From positions 1 to 64,000 of the forward strand of contig JALERL010000015.1 of assembly GCA_022764465.1 (NCBI GenBank): a DNA stretch of 64,000 nucleotides. Direction: 5' to 3'. Shown here piece after piece: positions 53,958 to 63,077 of this stretch. Each line of letters starts with the position of its first letter. Position 1 is the first letter of the stretch. The position numbers and the translations under genes are program-made. Below the pieces are notes generated by a model. It made no database searches, was not told the origin of the DNA, and saw only the letters and a program-made list of their open reading frames with translations. The DNA is from Lachnospiraceae bacterium. GTDB lineage: Bacteria; Bacillota; Clostridia; Lachnospirales; Lachnospiraceae.

Positions 53958-54743
53958 ATGTCTGTCTACAAAGTAGAAATCTGCGGAGTCAATACAGCAA
54001 CACTCCCGATACTGAAAGAGGAAGAAAAGGAAGCACTGTTCCAAAAGATCAAGCAAGGAGATACCGATGCAAGAGAGACCTACATCAAAGGCAATCTCCG
54101 TCTGGTGCTAAGTGTCATCAAACGCTTTTCAAATCACCACGAAAACATCGACGATCTTTTTCAGATCGGATGCATTGGTCTGATCAAATCCATTGACAAC
54201 TTCGATTCCAATCTCGGCGTGAAATTCTCCACCTATGCAGTTCCCATGATCTTAGGGGAAGTCCGCCGCTACCTGCGTGATAACAACAGCATCCGTGTCA
54301 GCCGTTCCCTGCGTGACACCGCCTATAAAGCGCTCCATGCAAAAGAGATCCTGCAAAAAAATTCCATGCAGGAGCCTACCTTAGATGAAATCGCAGACGC
54401 GACCGGTATCCCAAAAGAAGAGATCGTCTATGCCTTAGATGCGATCCAGAGTCCGGTCAGTCTCTACGATCCGATCTATACGGACGGTGGTGATACCCTC
54501 TATGTGATGGATCAGATCAGCGACAAGAAAAACAAAGAGGAAAACTGGGTAGAAAACCTCTCCTTAAGCGATGCCATGGCACGCCTCAACGAACGTGAAA
54601 ACTATATCATCCGCCTGCGTTTTTTTCAGGGGAAAACCCAGATGGAGGTTGCAGATGAAATCCACATCTCACAGGCACAGGTCTCAAGGCTGGAAAAATC
54701 AGCCCTGAAAACCATGCGTAATTACCTGTCCCTGCGAAAATAA
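53958..54743 (+). CDS. sigG: Forespore sigma factor SigG
   Basis: A 261-residue sigma factor. The N-terminus SVYKVEICGVNTATLPIL and the segment FSTYAVPMILGEVRRYLRDNNSIRVSRSLRDTAYKAL are SigG hallmarks, with region 4 at QMEVADEIHISQAQVSRLEKSALKTMRN. SigG drives late forespore genes. GGAGG lies eight bases before the ATG. In this window the gene is inverted relative to sigE and separated by a metallo-beta-lactamase gene. Confidence 0.96.
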   Translation: MSVYKVEICGVNTATLPILKEEEKEALFQKIKQGDTDARETYIKGNLRLVLSVIKRFSNHHENIDDLFQIGCIGLIKSIDNFDSNLGVKFSTYAVPMILGEVRRYLRDNNSIRVSRSLRDTAYKALHAKEILQKNSMQEPTLDEIADATGIPKEEIVYALDAIQSPVSLYDPIYTDGGDTLYVMDQISDKKNKEENWVENLSLSDAMARLNERENYIIRLRFFQGKTQMEVADEIHISQAQVSRLEKSALKTMRNYLSLRK

Positions 54744-54748
54744 CGGAC

Positions 54749-56350
54749 TTATCTGTCCCACTTATCACATAAGGAATTAATCTGGTCTGCGAACTTCGCG
54801 ATATCCTTATTCGGAATACCCTCATTCTTATGGATCACACTCATCAGGCGCTGTCCCGCAGCCACAAGTCTTGCAAAGACATTGGTGGCTGCCTTGATAT
54901 TCTTCTCCTTCTTCTGAATGACCTCGCGGCTGCCTGCCTTTACCTGCTCACCGCTTAACAGATCATACGTATCACCGCTGTATGGTGCAATGGCATCATA
55001 GCCAAGTTCTTCCTGCAGATGCTTCGCAAATTCATCCGTCACTGCATCTTCCCCATGGACAATAAATACCTTCTTTGGCTTCTCCTCAAAGGCGGCTGCC
55101 CATTCCGTCAGCTTTGCCCGGTCTGCATGCCCGCTGATACCCGGAAGATTCTCGATCTTTGCATGTACCTGGATTGTCTCACCAAACAGCTTCACTTCCT
55201 TGGCACCGCCAAGCAGGGAATGTCCTAAGGTTCCAGGGACCTGATATCCGACAAACAGGATCGTGGATTCGGCTCTCCAGAGATTATGTTTTAAATGATG
55301 CCGGATTCGTCCGGCCTCACACATACCGGATGCGGAGATGATTACAACCGGCTTCTTCTCGAAATTGATCATCTTCGATTCATCGCTCGTGACTGCTGTC
55401 TTAAGTCCCGGGAAACTGATCGGGTTAATGCCCTGTTCCACCAACTGCTTTGCCTCATCACTGAAGCAGTCCTCAACACTCTTATGGAAGATATTCGTTG
55501 CCTCCACGGAAAGCGGACTGTCGATGTATACCTCAAAGCCTTCGAACTCCGGAAGCAGATGCTCTGTCTTGATCCTTCTTAAGAAATATAACATCTCCTG
55601 TGTTCTGCCGACAGAAAATGCAGGGATGACCAGATTACCACCTCTTGTAAATGTATCACGGATGACTCGTGCAAGCTCAGGTGCATAATCAGGCGGGGAG
55701 GTATGCAGTCTGTCTCCATAAGTAGACTCCATGATCACATAGTCAGCTTCCTTTAAAAAGGTCGGATTCTTGATCAGTGGCTTATTGCCATGACCAATAT
55801 CTCCGGAAAAGACTACCTTTACTTCCTTCCCCTCTTCACGGATCCAAAACTCAATACTCGAAGATCCAAGCAGATGACCGGCATCCACAAATCTGACATC
55901 TAAATCCTCACAGATATTATACTTATGATCGTATTCACATGGAACAAAATGCTCTAACACACCCTGTGCATCTTCCATGTCATACAATGGTACCACTTCC
56001 GGCTTACCCGCTCTTTTTGCCTTACGGTTTCTCCACTCAGCTTCAAACATCTGGATATGTGCACTGTCCTTAAGCATGATATCACAAAGTTCACAAGTCG
56101 CTGTTGTTGCAAAAATCTGTCCACGGAATCCTCTGCTGTATAACAATGGCAGAAGACCGGAATGATCAATATGTGCATGTGTAACAAAAACATAGTCAAT
56201 CTCGGCCGCATTCACGGGAATATCCTGATTAACGTACAGATCCGGACCCTGTTCCATACCGCAGTCAACAAGCAGATGCTTATCTCCAAACTTTAAGTAA
56301 TGACAGCTTCCGGTAACCTCATGGGCAGCCCCTAAAAATTCCAATAACAT
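54749..56350 (-). CDS. MBL-fold beta-CASP RNA-processing-type hydrolase
   Basis: A 533-residue protein with the metallo-beta-lactamase motif THAHIDHSGLLPLL, later His/Asp ligands (VDAGHLLGSSS, SGDIGH), a beta-CASP domain and a C-terminal RMMBL piece (SGHADRAKLTEWAAAF, VFIVHGEDAVTDEFAKHL). These proteins act on RNA ends, sometimes as RNases. Start at 56350 (MLLEFLGAAHEVTGS) with AAAGGGTGA upstream; the longer frame has none. It sits between sigG and sigE, tail to tail with sigG. Confidence 0.9.
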   Translation of the reverse strand: MLLEFLGAAHEVTGSCHYLKFGDKHLLVDCGMEQGPDLYVNQDIPVNAAEIDYVFVTHAHIDHSGLLPLLYSRGFRGQIFATTATCELCDIMLKDSAHIQMFEAEWRNRKAKRAGKPEVVPLYDMEDAQGVLEHFVPCEYDHKYNICEDLDVRFVDAGHLLGSSSIEFWIREEGKEVKVVFSGDIGHGNKPLIKNPTFLKEADYVIMESTYGDRLHTSPPDYAPELARVIRDTFTRGGNLVIPAFSVGRTQEMLYFLRRIKTEHLLPEFEGFEVYIDSPLSVEATNIFHKSVEDCFSDEAKQLVEQGINPISFPGLKTAVTSDESKMINFEKKPVVIISASGMCEAGRIRHHLKHNLWRAESTILFVGYQVPGTLGHSLLGGAKEVKLFGETIQVHAKIENLPGISGHADRAKLTEWAAAFEEKPKKVFIVHGEDAVTDEFAKHLQEELGYDAIAPYSGDTYDLLSGEQVKAGSREVIQKKEKNIKAATNVFARLVAAGQRLMSVIHKNEGIPNKDIAKFADQINSLCDKWDR

Positions 56351-56454
56351 ATGAATCACCCTTTCTACGTACACCCTTTTTCTAATAATAAGTATAACAC
56401 AGGATTCATTTTTTGTCACTTTTTACTTTAAATTCTTTGATTTTAATTTTGTTT

Positions 56455-57195
56455 TTATTCAAATCTTACAATTTCTCTTTTCAATCGTTTCATAATTTTC
56501 TTTTCCAGTCTTGAAATATAGGACTGGGAAATACCCAGCAGATCTGCGACTTCCTTCTGAGTCAGTTCATTCCCATCCGGCGTATTCAGCCCGAATCTGA
56601 GTTCCACAATTGTACGCTCCCTGCCGGACAAATGTGCGATCGCTTTGTTTAACAGCTTGCGCTCTACCTCATTTTCGATATCCTTATAAATAACATCTTC
56701 ATCCGTCCCGAGAATATCGGACAAAAGCAGTTCATTGCCATCCCAGTCCACATTCAGCGGTTCGTCGATTGATACCTCCAGACGCGTCTTGCTGTTTCTG
56801 CGCAGATACATTAAGATCTCATTCTCAATACAGCGTGATGCATACGTGGCAAGCTTGATCTTCTTATCCGGATTAAAAGTATTGATCGCCTTGATCAGCC
56901 CGATCGTTCCAATAGAAATCAGATCTTCTACTCCGACACCGGTATTATCAAATTTTTTGGCTATGTATACCACAAGACGCAGATTGTGCTCAATCAGCTT
57001 TTTTCTTCCTTCCTCCTTCTCTTCTGCAAGAAGCTGCGCAATACAATCACTCTCTTCCTTGGCTGTCAGTGGTGCCGGGAGCACATCTGCCCCTCCGATA
57101 TAGTGAACCTCCCGTCTTCCCCGTTTCAACAGTTCCATAAACGACGGCATCATCTTAAACTGAAAATGCTGTGGTACATTAACTTTCATATACAT
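56455..57195 (-). CDS. sigE: Mother-cell sigma factor SigE
   Basis: A 246-residue sigma factor with a short pro-region-like N-terminus (about 1-33, ending [13 protein letters not shown]), region 2 [61 protein letters not shown] (split over several motifs) and region 4 [28 protein letters not shown]. The pro-peptide should be cut by SpoIIGA, whose gene precedes it by 15 bases. SigE begins mother-cell gene expression. Confidence 0.97.
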   Translation of the reverse strand: MYMKVNVPQHFQFKMMPSFMELLKRGRREVHYIGGADVLPAPLTAKEESDCIAQLLAEEKEEGRKKLIEHNLRLVVYIAKKFDNTGVGVEDLISIGTIGLIKAINTFNPDKKIKLATYASRCIENEILMYLRRNSKTRLEVSIDEPLNVDWDGNELLLSDILGTDEDVIYKDIENEVERKLLNKAIAHLSGRERTIVELRFGLNTPDGNELTQKEVADLLGISQSYISRLEKKIMKRLKREIVRFE

Positions 57196-57210
57196 ACAAA
57201 TCCTACCTCT

Positions 57211-57993
57211 CTATTCCTGCAATCTATGATTCAGTATCATCTGATAGGAACTCCCGGAAAAAAGTGCATCTGCTGCAACTCCGATCACCGGATGTTCTAT
57301 CCGAATCTGCTTTTGTCGTTTGTCAATCACAAGCTTATCGAGTGTATAGATCTCAAGCAGCCCGTCTGTCTGCCCAAGGCTCGTATATGGGATCAGACGT
57401 GCATGCTTTTTTTCCTCCTGTAAGTACGGACGCACAGTCCGCTCTGCGATAATATGTACCGGCTTATGGCTGTACGGATCTTCTAACAGATTCCCGGTAT
57501 CATGATAGGCCGAAAGTGTCAGTTCCCTGTCCCCGATCCAGAGATGCACCAAAATGATCTGCATCCCCACTTCCATCTGCCACTTCAGATAACAGGCTGC
57601 CAGAAGTCCGATTCCAGCCACAAGAAAGATCGCCCCCATCCGGTTCTTCCCTGCAAACAGGCTCATATGTACCCATTCCATCACACCGCCAAGCAGAAAA
57701 TATACCAGATAGACCACAAGGACATCCCGGACAAATGTACCGATCCGCTTTTCCCGGAAAGTCAAAAAGACCAGAAGCGGATGGACAATCACATATAAAA
57801 TACCCAGATACCAGAGATAATGATGCATCCATAAAAACAGGATAGCAGAGCAGATGGTCGATAACGCTGCCATCCCACAAAGCCTTCTGATTTTCACTTC
57901 CTTTTTCAGCAGTACATCCGCAAGAAACAGTGCTTCAAAGTCCAGGCAGAAGCTGGTAAATAAAAATACATCTATGTATAACTCATAACGCAC
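57211..57993 (-). CDS. spoIIGA: Sporulation sigma-E processing peptidase SpoIIGA
   Basis: About 260 residues with five or so membrane helices in the first 150 residues and an aspartic-protease-like C-terminal domain, with the catalytic DTGN motif in SAYHDTGNLLEDPYSHKPV. It activates pro-SigE. The GTG at 57993 is preferred: GGAGGTGG is five bases upstream, and the ATG six codons earlier lies between the -10 box and the expected transcript start. Confidence 0.92.
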   Translation of the reverse strand: MRYELYIDVFLFTSFCLDFEALFLADVLLKKEVKIRRLCGMAALSTICSAILFLWMHHYLWYLGILYVIVHPLLVFLTFREKRIGTFVRDVLVVYLVYFLLGGVMEWVHMSLFAGKNRMGAIFLVAGIGLLAACYLKWQMEVGMQIILVHLWIGDRELTLSAYHDTGNLLEDPYSHKPVHIIAERTVRPYLQEEKKHARLIPYTSLGQTDGLLEIYTLDKLVIDKRQKQIRIEHPVIGVAADALFSGSSYQMILNHRLQE

Positions 57994-58012
57994 GTTCCAC
58001 CTCCCGTCCATT

Positions 58013-58046
58013 ATTATAGCGGATATGCGCTTTCTTTTTTGTCGAA
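58013..58046 (-). promoter_or_regulatory. spoIIGA promoter with Spo0A box
   Basis: TATAAT on the minus strand (58018-58013), 17 bases, and a poor -35 (CAAAAA, 58041-58036). TGTCGAA on the plus strand (58040-58046) is the Spo0A box, next to and overlapping the -35 position. This is the pattern of Spo0A-activated sigma-A promoters. A single box is seen. Confidence 0.7.
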
Positions 58047-58089
58047 ACACATACGGCATTTTTCTGTAACTCATCTACAAAAAACGCCA

Positions 58090-58390
58090 TGAGGCTTGCT
58101 TTTGCAGTATAGGGTTCAGGTATCAAAAGATGCTTTCCAATTATATAAATAACAAAATGCACAAAATATGTTCCGCAAACATTTGCAACGCTCATCATGA
58201 ACTAACTGCTAACTACAACCATACAAGTTCAGAGGAGGCTTCACTTGTGGTTTTCGTAAGCAGTGGATTTCATTCGAGCTAAAAACGCAAATAAAAGTTT
58301 GCTTTACATATTTTGTGCATTTTGTCCTTTTGATTTTTACAAAACAGCTTTTGACACCTGAACCCTGTATAACAAAAAAGCACCGCCTCT
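58090..58390. repeat. Inverted-repeat element between spoIIGA and ftsZ
   Basis: Two diverged arms of about 95 bases (58090-58183 and 58295-58390, reversed) share GGGTTCAGG-then-TCAAAAG and AAAATGCACAAAATATG exactly. The core of roughly 110 bases holds no gene. It overlaps the ftsZ terminator at its right end. The left edge (58094-58113) also occurs near 53.06 kb, and TTTTGTGCATTTTGTC occurs at 53372-53387. Looks like a small palindromic mobile or repeat element; no transposase is present. Small frames crossing it are not called. Confidence 0.55.
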
Positions 58391-58414
58391 GTACCCTTGT
58401 ACAAAAGCGATGCT
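58374..58414 (-). terminator. Intrinsic terminator of ftsZ
   Basis: On the minus strand AGCATCGC, an internal loop, GTAC/GTAC, and GCGGTGCT followed by six T. It lies 53 bases after the ftsZ stop and separates ftsZ from the spoIIGA promoter. Confidence 0.75.
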
Positions 58415-58466
58415 CTATTAACGGATTACTTCCACGGAATTATTTTCGCGAAATTATTTTGGCGGA

Positions 58467-59687
58467 TTACTTCCGTGTACTCTTTAAGAACTCAGGAATC
58501 TTAATGTCCTTCTCCGGTACACTGCTCTCTGGTCTCTTTGGCTTCTGGATGCCGCTGAAGGATGGCATAACCGGTGTCTGTGTCTGCTGTGGCATAACCG
58601 GACGTGACTGTGTCATTCCGGAAGATACCGGAGCGGTACGGTTTACCATACCATTGCCTACACCTGCATTTGTTCTCGGTGTAACCGGCTGCTGATATCT
58701 GAGACCCGGCATGATCTTACTTTGCTGCTGTACCGGTGCATTCTCAAGACCGGTTGCAATAACCGTGATCGTTGCTTCATCGGTCTTTGTCTCATCATAC
58801 TTCGCACCGAAGATGATGTTCGCATTCTCACCGGCAAGATCCTGTACATAACTTGCTGCATCATTTGCATCCATCAAGGAAATATCACCGGAAATATTGA
58901 TGATAACATGGGATGCTCCTGTGATCGTTGTCTCAAGAAGCGGGCTGGCTACTGCAAGCTTCACTGCCTCAATTGCCTTATCATCACCCTGCGCCATACC
59001 AATACCGATATGTGCAAGACCCTTATCCTTCATAACGGTCTGTACATCTGCAAAGTCTAAGTTGATCAGTGCAGGTAAATTGATCAGGTCAGTAATTCCC
59101 TGAACTGCCTGCTGCAGGACCTCATCTGCCTTCTTCAATGCATCCGGGAAGGTAGTTCTTCTGTCAACGATCTCTAATAACTTATCATTCGGAATTACGA
59201 TCAGTGTATCAACGCTCTCTTTTAAACGTTCTACACCGGATAAGGCGTTTACCATACGTGCCTTTGCCTCAAACTTAAATGGCTTCGTAACAACACCAAC
59301 GGTTAAAATACCCTGCTCTTTGGCAATCTTAGCGACAACCGGAGCTGCACCGGTACCGGTTCCGCCACCCATACCACAGGTAACGAATACCATGTCAGCA
59401 CCCTTAATTGCAGCGGCAAGCTCCTCTGCGCTCTCCTCTGCAGCCTTCTCACCAACCTCAGGCTGTGCTCCTGCGCCCAGTCCCTTTGTCAGCTTCTCGC
59501 CAATCTGGATCAGTGTCGGTGCCTTACATAACTGTAATGCCTGCTTGTCTGTATTCACTCCGACAAACTCTACGCCACCGATATTTTCATCAATCATTCT
59601 ATTTACAGCATTATTTCCTGCGCCTCCAACACCAATTACAATTATTTTAGCACTGGAATCTGCTTCTGTTGTTTTAATTTCAAGCAA
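58467..59687 (-). CDS. ftsZ: Cell division protein FtsZ
   Basis: A 406-residue tubulin-like GTPase: [34 protein letters not shown]-binding loop, [15 protein letters not shown] and a C-terminal conserved peptide [20 protein letters not shown] after a Gln/Pro/Met-rich linker (about 325-375). It forms the Z ring. AAGGAGG precedes the ATG. Confidence 0.98.
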   Translation of the reverse strand: MLEIKTTEADSSAKIIVIGVGGAGNNAVNRMIDENIGGVEFVGVNTDKQALQLCKAPTLIQIGEKLTKGLGAGAQPEVGEKAAEESAEELAAAIKGADMVFVTCGMGGGTGTGAAPVVAKIAKEQGILTVGVVTKPFKFEAKARMVNALSGVERLKESVDTLIVIPNDKLLEIVDRRTTFPDALKKADEVLQQAVQGITDLINLPALINLDFADVQTVMKDKGLAHIGIGMAQGDDKAIEAVKLAVASPLLETTITGASHVIINISGDISLMDANDAASYVQDLAGENANIIFGAKYDETKTDEATITVIATGLENAPVQQQSKIMPGLRYQQPVTPRTNAGVGNGMVNRTAPVSSGMTQSRPVMPQQTQTPVMPSFSGIQKPKRPESSVPEKDIKIPEFLKSTRK

Positions 59688-59753
59688 GGTAGTTCCTCCT
59701 TCTCTCCCACATAAATATATGTAAATTATATTCTAAACCTAATCATATACTCT

Positions 59754-59782
59754 ATAATATATTTTTTTATGTAAATAATCAA
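59754..59782 (-). promoter_or_regulatory. Promoter of ftsZ
   Basis: On the minus strand TTGATT (59782-59777), 17 bases, TATTAT (59759-59754), in the 117-base gap between ftsQ and ftsZ. It gives ftsZ its own transcription in addition to read-through. Confidence 0.6.
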
Positions 59783-59804
59783 CCTTTAATTTAAAAATTT
59801 TACA

Positions 59805-60554
59805 CTACTGCGCCTTTTGAAACGTAATGTCCGTTGTGTCCGGTGTCCAGTCCTCAAGATGCAGTGTTCCGGCAAGTCCGTCCAGATTCGGCATGATCTT
59901 TTCGAGCCGTTTGACCTTCTCCGTCAGGTAATCGGTACTTCCCACCTTCACTAAGATCTGTCCGTAGCTTAATTCCAGATCCTCTGAGGAAACATATTCG
60001 ATCGAATCCGGCACAAGCTTATATTTTTTTAACGTCTGCGTCAACGACAGCAATATTTTTAATGCCTTTTTATCGTCTAACTTCAGCTTCTCATAAAGAA
60101 TAATATCCTTACAGCTTAAACCATTGATACGTGGAACTCCTTCGATCACATCCGAGGAGGTCTCCACCACAAAACCATCCTTGTCAAAATAGACATTCTG
60201 CCCAACGGAATCCATATACAGATAGCCGAGCAGCCCCTTTTCATAGACCTTGATCGCAAGTGTATGCGGAGACTTTAAGCTGACTTCCATGGTATCAATA
60301 AACGGAACTTCCTTCGTCTTTGTAAAACGGTACTTCAGGTATACATACAGGGAATTCCAGGAATAATCATCATTTAAGACCCATTCCTTAATCTGCTTGT
60401 CCTCATACAGCTTATTCCCCTCCACTTCCACATTCTGTACGGTAAAGACCTTAAAAATAATCAATACCGCCAGAGCAAGCAAAAGCAGAAATGTCAGAAA
60501 TCCAAGCAGGAAATGTTTTCTTCTTTTTCGTTTTCTACGTTTATCCCGAATCAT
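59805..60554 (-). CDS. ftsQ: Cell division protein FtsQ/DivIB
   Basis: A 249-residue protein with a basic cytoplasmic start, one membrane helix (about 16-38), a POTRA domain (FTVQNVEVEGNKLYEDKQIKEWV) and the FtsQ domain. It links the divisome parts. It follows ftsW by eight bases. Confidence 0.9.
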   Translation of the reverse strand: MIRDKRRKRKRRKHFLLGFLTFLLLLALAVLIIFKVFTVQNVEVEGNKLYEDKQIKEWVLNDDYSWNSLYVYLKYRFTKTKEVPFIDTMEVSLKSPHTLAIKVYEKGLLGYLYMDSVGQNVYFDKDGFVVETSSDVIEGVPRINGLSCKDIILYEKLKLDDKKALKILLSLTQTLKKYKLVPDSIEYVSSEDLELSYGQILVKVGSTDYLTEKVKRLEKIMPNLDGLAGTLHLEDWTPDTTDITFQKAQ

Positions 60555-60562
60555 AATCTGTC

Positions 60563-61675
60563 CTATCCCTCTAATCGTATTTTCCGTGACACACTAAACG
60601 CAAGCCCGAGTTCTGCCAGCAAAAAAGATGCCGACGTACCACCATAACTGATCAAAGGCAGCGTAATACCGGTGTTTGGAACAGTATTCGTTACAACCGC
60701 GATATTTAAAATAACCTGGATCGCAATGTGTGCCATAATACCAACTACCAAAAGTGCGCCAAACAGATCCGGTGCATTATTTGCGATTACCATAAACCGC
60801 CAGATCATAAGTAAGAACAGCAGAATAACACAAACTGCACCAAACAGTCCAAGTTCCTCACAGATAATGGAAAAGATCATATCATTCTGCGCCTCCGGGA
60901 CAAATCCAAGCTTCTGCATACTTCCGCCAAGCCCTTTTCCGAACAGTCCGCCGGAACCGATCGCATACAATCCCTGCAGAGTCTGATATCCCTTATCGTA
61001 TTTTTCCGGATGCAGCCAGATCTTAATTCGGGTTGCACGATACCCGGCAGTCAGAATAAAGACCGCTATACCCGAAGCGGCAATCAGAATCAAAACGATA
61101 AAATGCTTCCACTTCGGACTTGCCACAAAAGTCAGTGCCATTGCAATTCCCGCAATGATGACCGCGGTACTTAAGTTCGTGTAAGCAACCGGTCCAAGGA
61201 TCGGAACCAGTGATGCAAAAATAATGATGACCGTCTTAAAATCCGCCATCTTCTTTGGTATCCGGCTGATGATCTTTGCAAGAAAAATAATAACTGCAAT
61301 CTTTGCAAACTCAGACGGCTGGAAAGATAACGGGCCAAGCCGAAGCCATCTCGACTGTCCATGCGATTCCGATCCGGCAAAAATTACAAGCACACACAGA
61401 CCGAATGCAACCAGATATGCAACTCCTGCAAAATGTGTCCAGACATGGTAATCGATCCGCGAAATAATAAACATTGCAGCAAATCCAAGACCTGTTGCAA
61501 ACATCTGCTTTTTCAGATAATATGCATCATCGCCATACTTAAGCTGTGCATTATAGGAACTCGTACTATACAGCATAACAAGACCAAAGCATACAAGAAA
61601 AATGATGATAAACAAAAGTGTATAATCAAAATATTTAATTGTTTTTTCTTTTTTCTTCCGCGGTCCTCTGCTCAT
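60563..61675 (-). CDS. ftsW: Peptidoglycan polymerase/lipid II factor FtsW
   Basis: A 370-residue SEDS protein with about ten membrane segments; the second half carries SEDS markers such as FVPEAQNDMIFSIICEELGLFGA and TVPNTGITLPLISYGGTSASF. It polymerises septal peptidoglycan with a class B penicillin-binding protein. It lies between murD and ftsQ. Confidence 0.93.
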   Translation of the reverse strand: MSRGPRKKKEKTIKYFDYTLLFIIIFLVCFGLVMLYSTSSYNAQLKYGDDAYYLKKQMFATGLGFAAMFIISRIDYHVWTHFAGVAYLVAFGLCVLVIFAGSESHGQSRWLRLGPLSFQPSEFAKIAVIIFLAKIISRIPKKMADFKTVIIIFASLVPILGPVAYTNLSTAVIIAGIAMALTFVASPKWKHFIVLILIAASGIAVFILTAGYRATRIKIWLHPEKYDKGYQTLQGLYAIGSGGLFGKGLGGSMQKLGFVPEAQNDMIFSIICEELGLFGAVCVILLFLLMIWRFMVIANNAPDLFGALLVVGIMAHIAIQVILNIAVVTNTVPNTGITLPLISYGGTSASFLLAELGLAFSVSRKIRLEG

Positions 61676-61679
61676 GCGC

Positions 61680-63041
61680 TTACTCCTTCAAATTACGAAC
61701 GATGTCCTTAAAGATTCTTCCTCTTTCTTCATAGCTTTTGAACATATCCCAGCTTGCACATGCCGGAGAAAGCAGTACCGCATCTCCCGCTTCGGCATTC
61801 TGATAACAGATCGTAACCGCATCCTCTAAGCTGTCTGCGAATTCAATATCCGTAAATCCATGCCGTCTTGCACATTCTGCGATCTTTTGTGCGGTAACAC
61901 CGATTAAAACCAGCTTTTTCACCTTGCCGTCAAAGGCTTCGATCCAGTCATCGTATTCAGACTGCTTATCATAGCCGCCACCGATCAGAAGCGTCTTACG
62001 GTTCATGGCGCGGATACCCTGGATTGCAGCATCCGTATTCGTTCCCTTCGAATCATTGTAAAAACGCACGCCACGTTTTTCTGTTACATATTCTATTCTA
62101 TGCTCTACTGCCTGAAAACGAACTAAAACCTCACGGATTTTCTCCAGCGGTACACCAAAACTGACTGCCATGGCAGTTGCTGCCATTACATTTTCGTAGT
62201 TGTGTACACCAAGCAGATTCAGATCATTTACATTGATCACAAGCTCTGCCTTACCATCTGTGGCATAATAGATGTTTTCTCCATCCAGATAAAAGCCGTT
62301 TTCTAACTTCCGCTTACTGCTGAAATAAACTACCTTCGTATGCAGTGTTTTTCCAAACTCACGTAATACCGAATCTTCATAATTAAGTACACAGGTCTGA
62401 TCGGCAGTCTGGTTCTTCGTAATGCTCTCTTTCACCCGGATATAACATTCCATCGTATGATGGCGGTTTAAATGATCCGGTGTGATATTTAAGATTGCAG
62501 ACACCTCCGGTGTAAATTCCTGCGTTGTCTCTAACTGGAAGCTGCTGATCTCTGCAACCGTTACGGTATCCTCCGCCGTCTCTCTTGCCACACTGGTATA
62601 AGGGATTCCGATATTTCCAACGACCTTTACATCAGCAAAGTAGTTTTTCATGATCTCGCCAACCAGTGCGGTTGTCGTTGTCTTACCGTTTGTTCCTGTA
62701 ATTGCAAGTACCTTACCCTTCGAAAGCTGGTATGCCAGTTCAATCTCGCCAAGGATCAGCACCCCTGCATCCCGCATGGTACATACCATTGGAATATCGG
62801 TTGGTACACCCGGACTTAATACTGCCATATCAAAGCTCTTTAATTCTTCATCTGCCATCTCACCGATCACGATCGGAATATCCGCAAAGGCCTCAGACTT
62901 TTTACGGATCTCCTCCGGATCGGCATCCTTATTACCTTCAAACAAAACAACGTCTGCTTTTTCTTCCTTCAACAGTCCACAGGCTGCCACTCCGCTGATT
63001 CCGGATCCGACAACCAGTATCTTTTTTCCCTGAAATTCCAT
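61680..63041 (-). CDS. murD: UDP-N-acetylmuramoylalanine--D-glutamate ligase
   Basis: A 453-residue Mur ligase with a Rossmann-like N-terminus (ILVVGSGISGVAACGLLK), ATP-binding GTNGKTTTTALVG and C-terminal domain (YNDSKGTNTDAAIQGI). It adds D-glutamate to the peptidoglycan precursor. Sits between mraY and ftsW. Confidence 0.97.
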   Translation of the reverse strand: MEFQGKKILVVGSGISGVAACGLLKEEKADVVLFEGNKDADPEEIRKKSEAFADIPIVIGEMADEELKSFDMAVLSPGVPTDIPMVCTMRDAGVLILGEIELAYQLSKGKVLAITGTNGKTTTTALVGEIMKNYFADVKVVGNIGIPYTSVARETAEDTVTVAEISSFQLETTQEFTPEVSAILNITPDHLNRHHTMECYIRVKESITKNQTADQTCVLNYEDSVLREFGKTLHTKVVYFSSKRKLENGFYLDGENIYYATDGKAELVINVNDLNLLGVHNYENVMAATAMAVSFGVPLEKIREVLVRFQAVEHRIEYVTEKRGVRFYNDSKGTNTDAAIQGIRAMNRKTLLIGGGYDKQSEYDDWIEAFDGKVKKLVLIGVTAQKIAECARRHGFTDIEFADSLEDAVTICYQNAEAGDAVLLSPACASWDMFKSYEERGRIFKDIVRNLKE

Positions 63042-63077
63042 GATTCCCTCTTTTCTGTGTCTAGCAATTTACACCTT

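Noticed and set aside
57983-58198. 71-residue frame over the spoIIGA promoter
   Set aside because: It crosses the Spo0A box, promoter and repeat arm and has no ribosome site.
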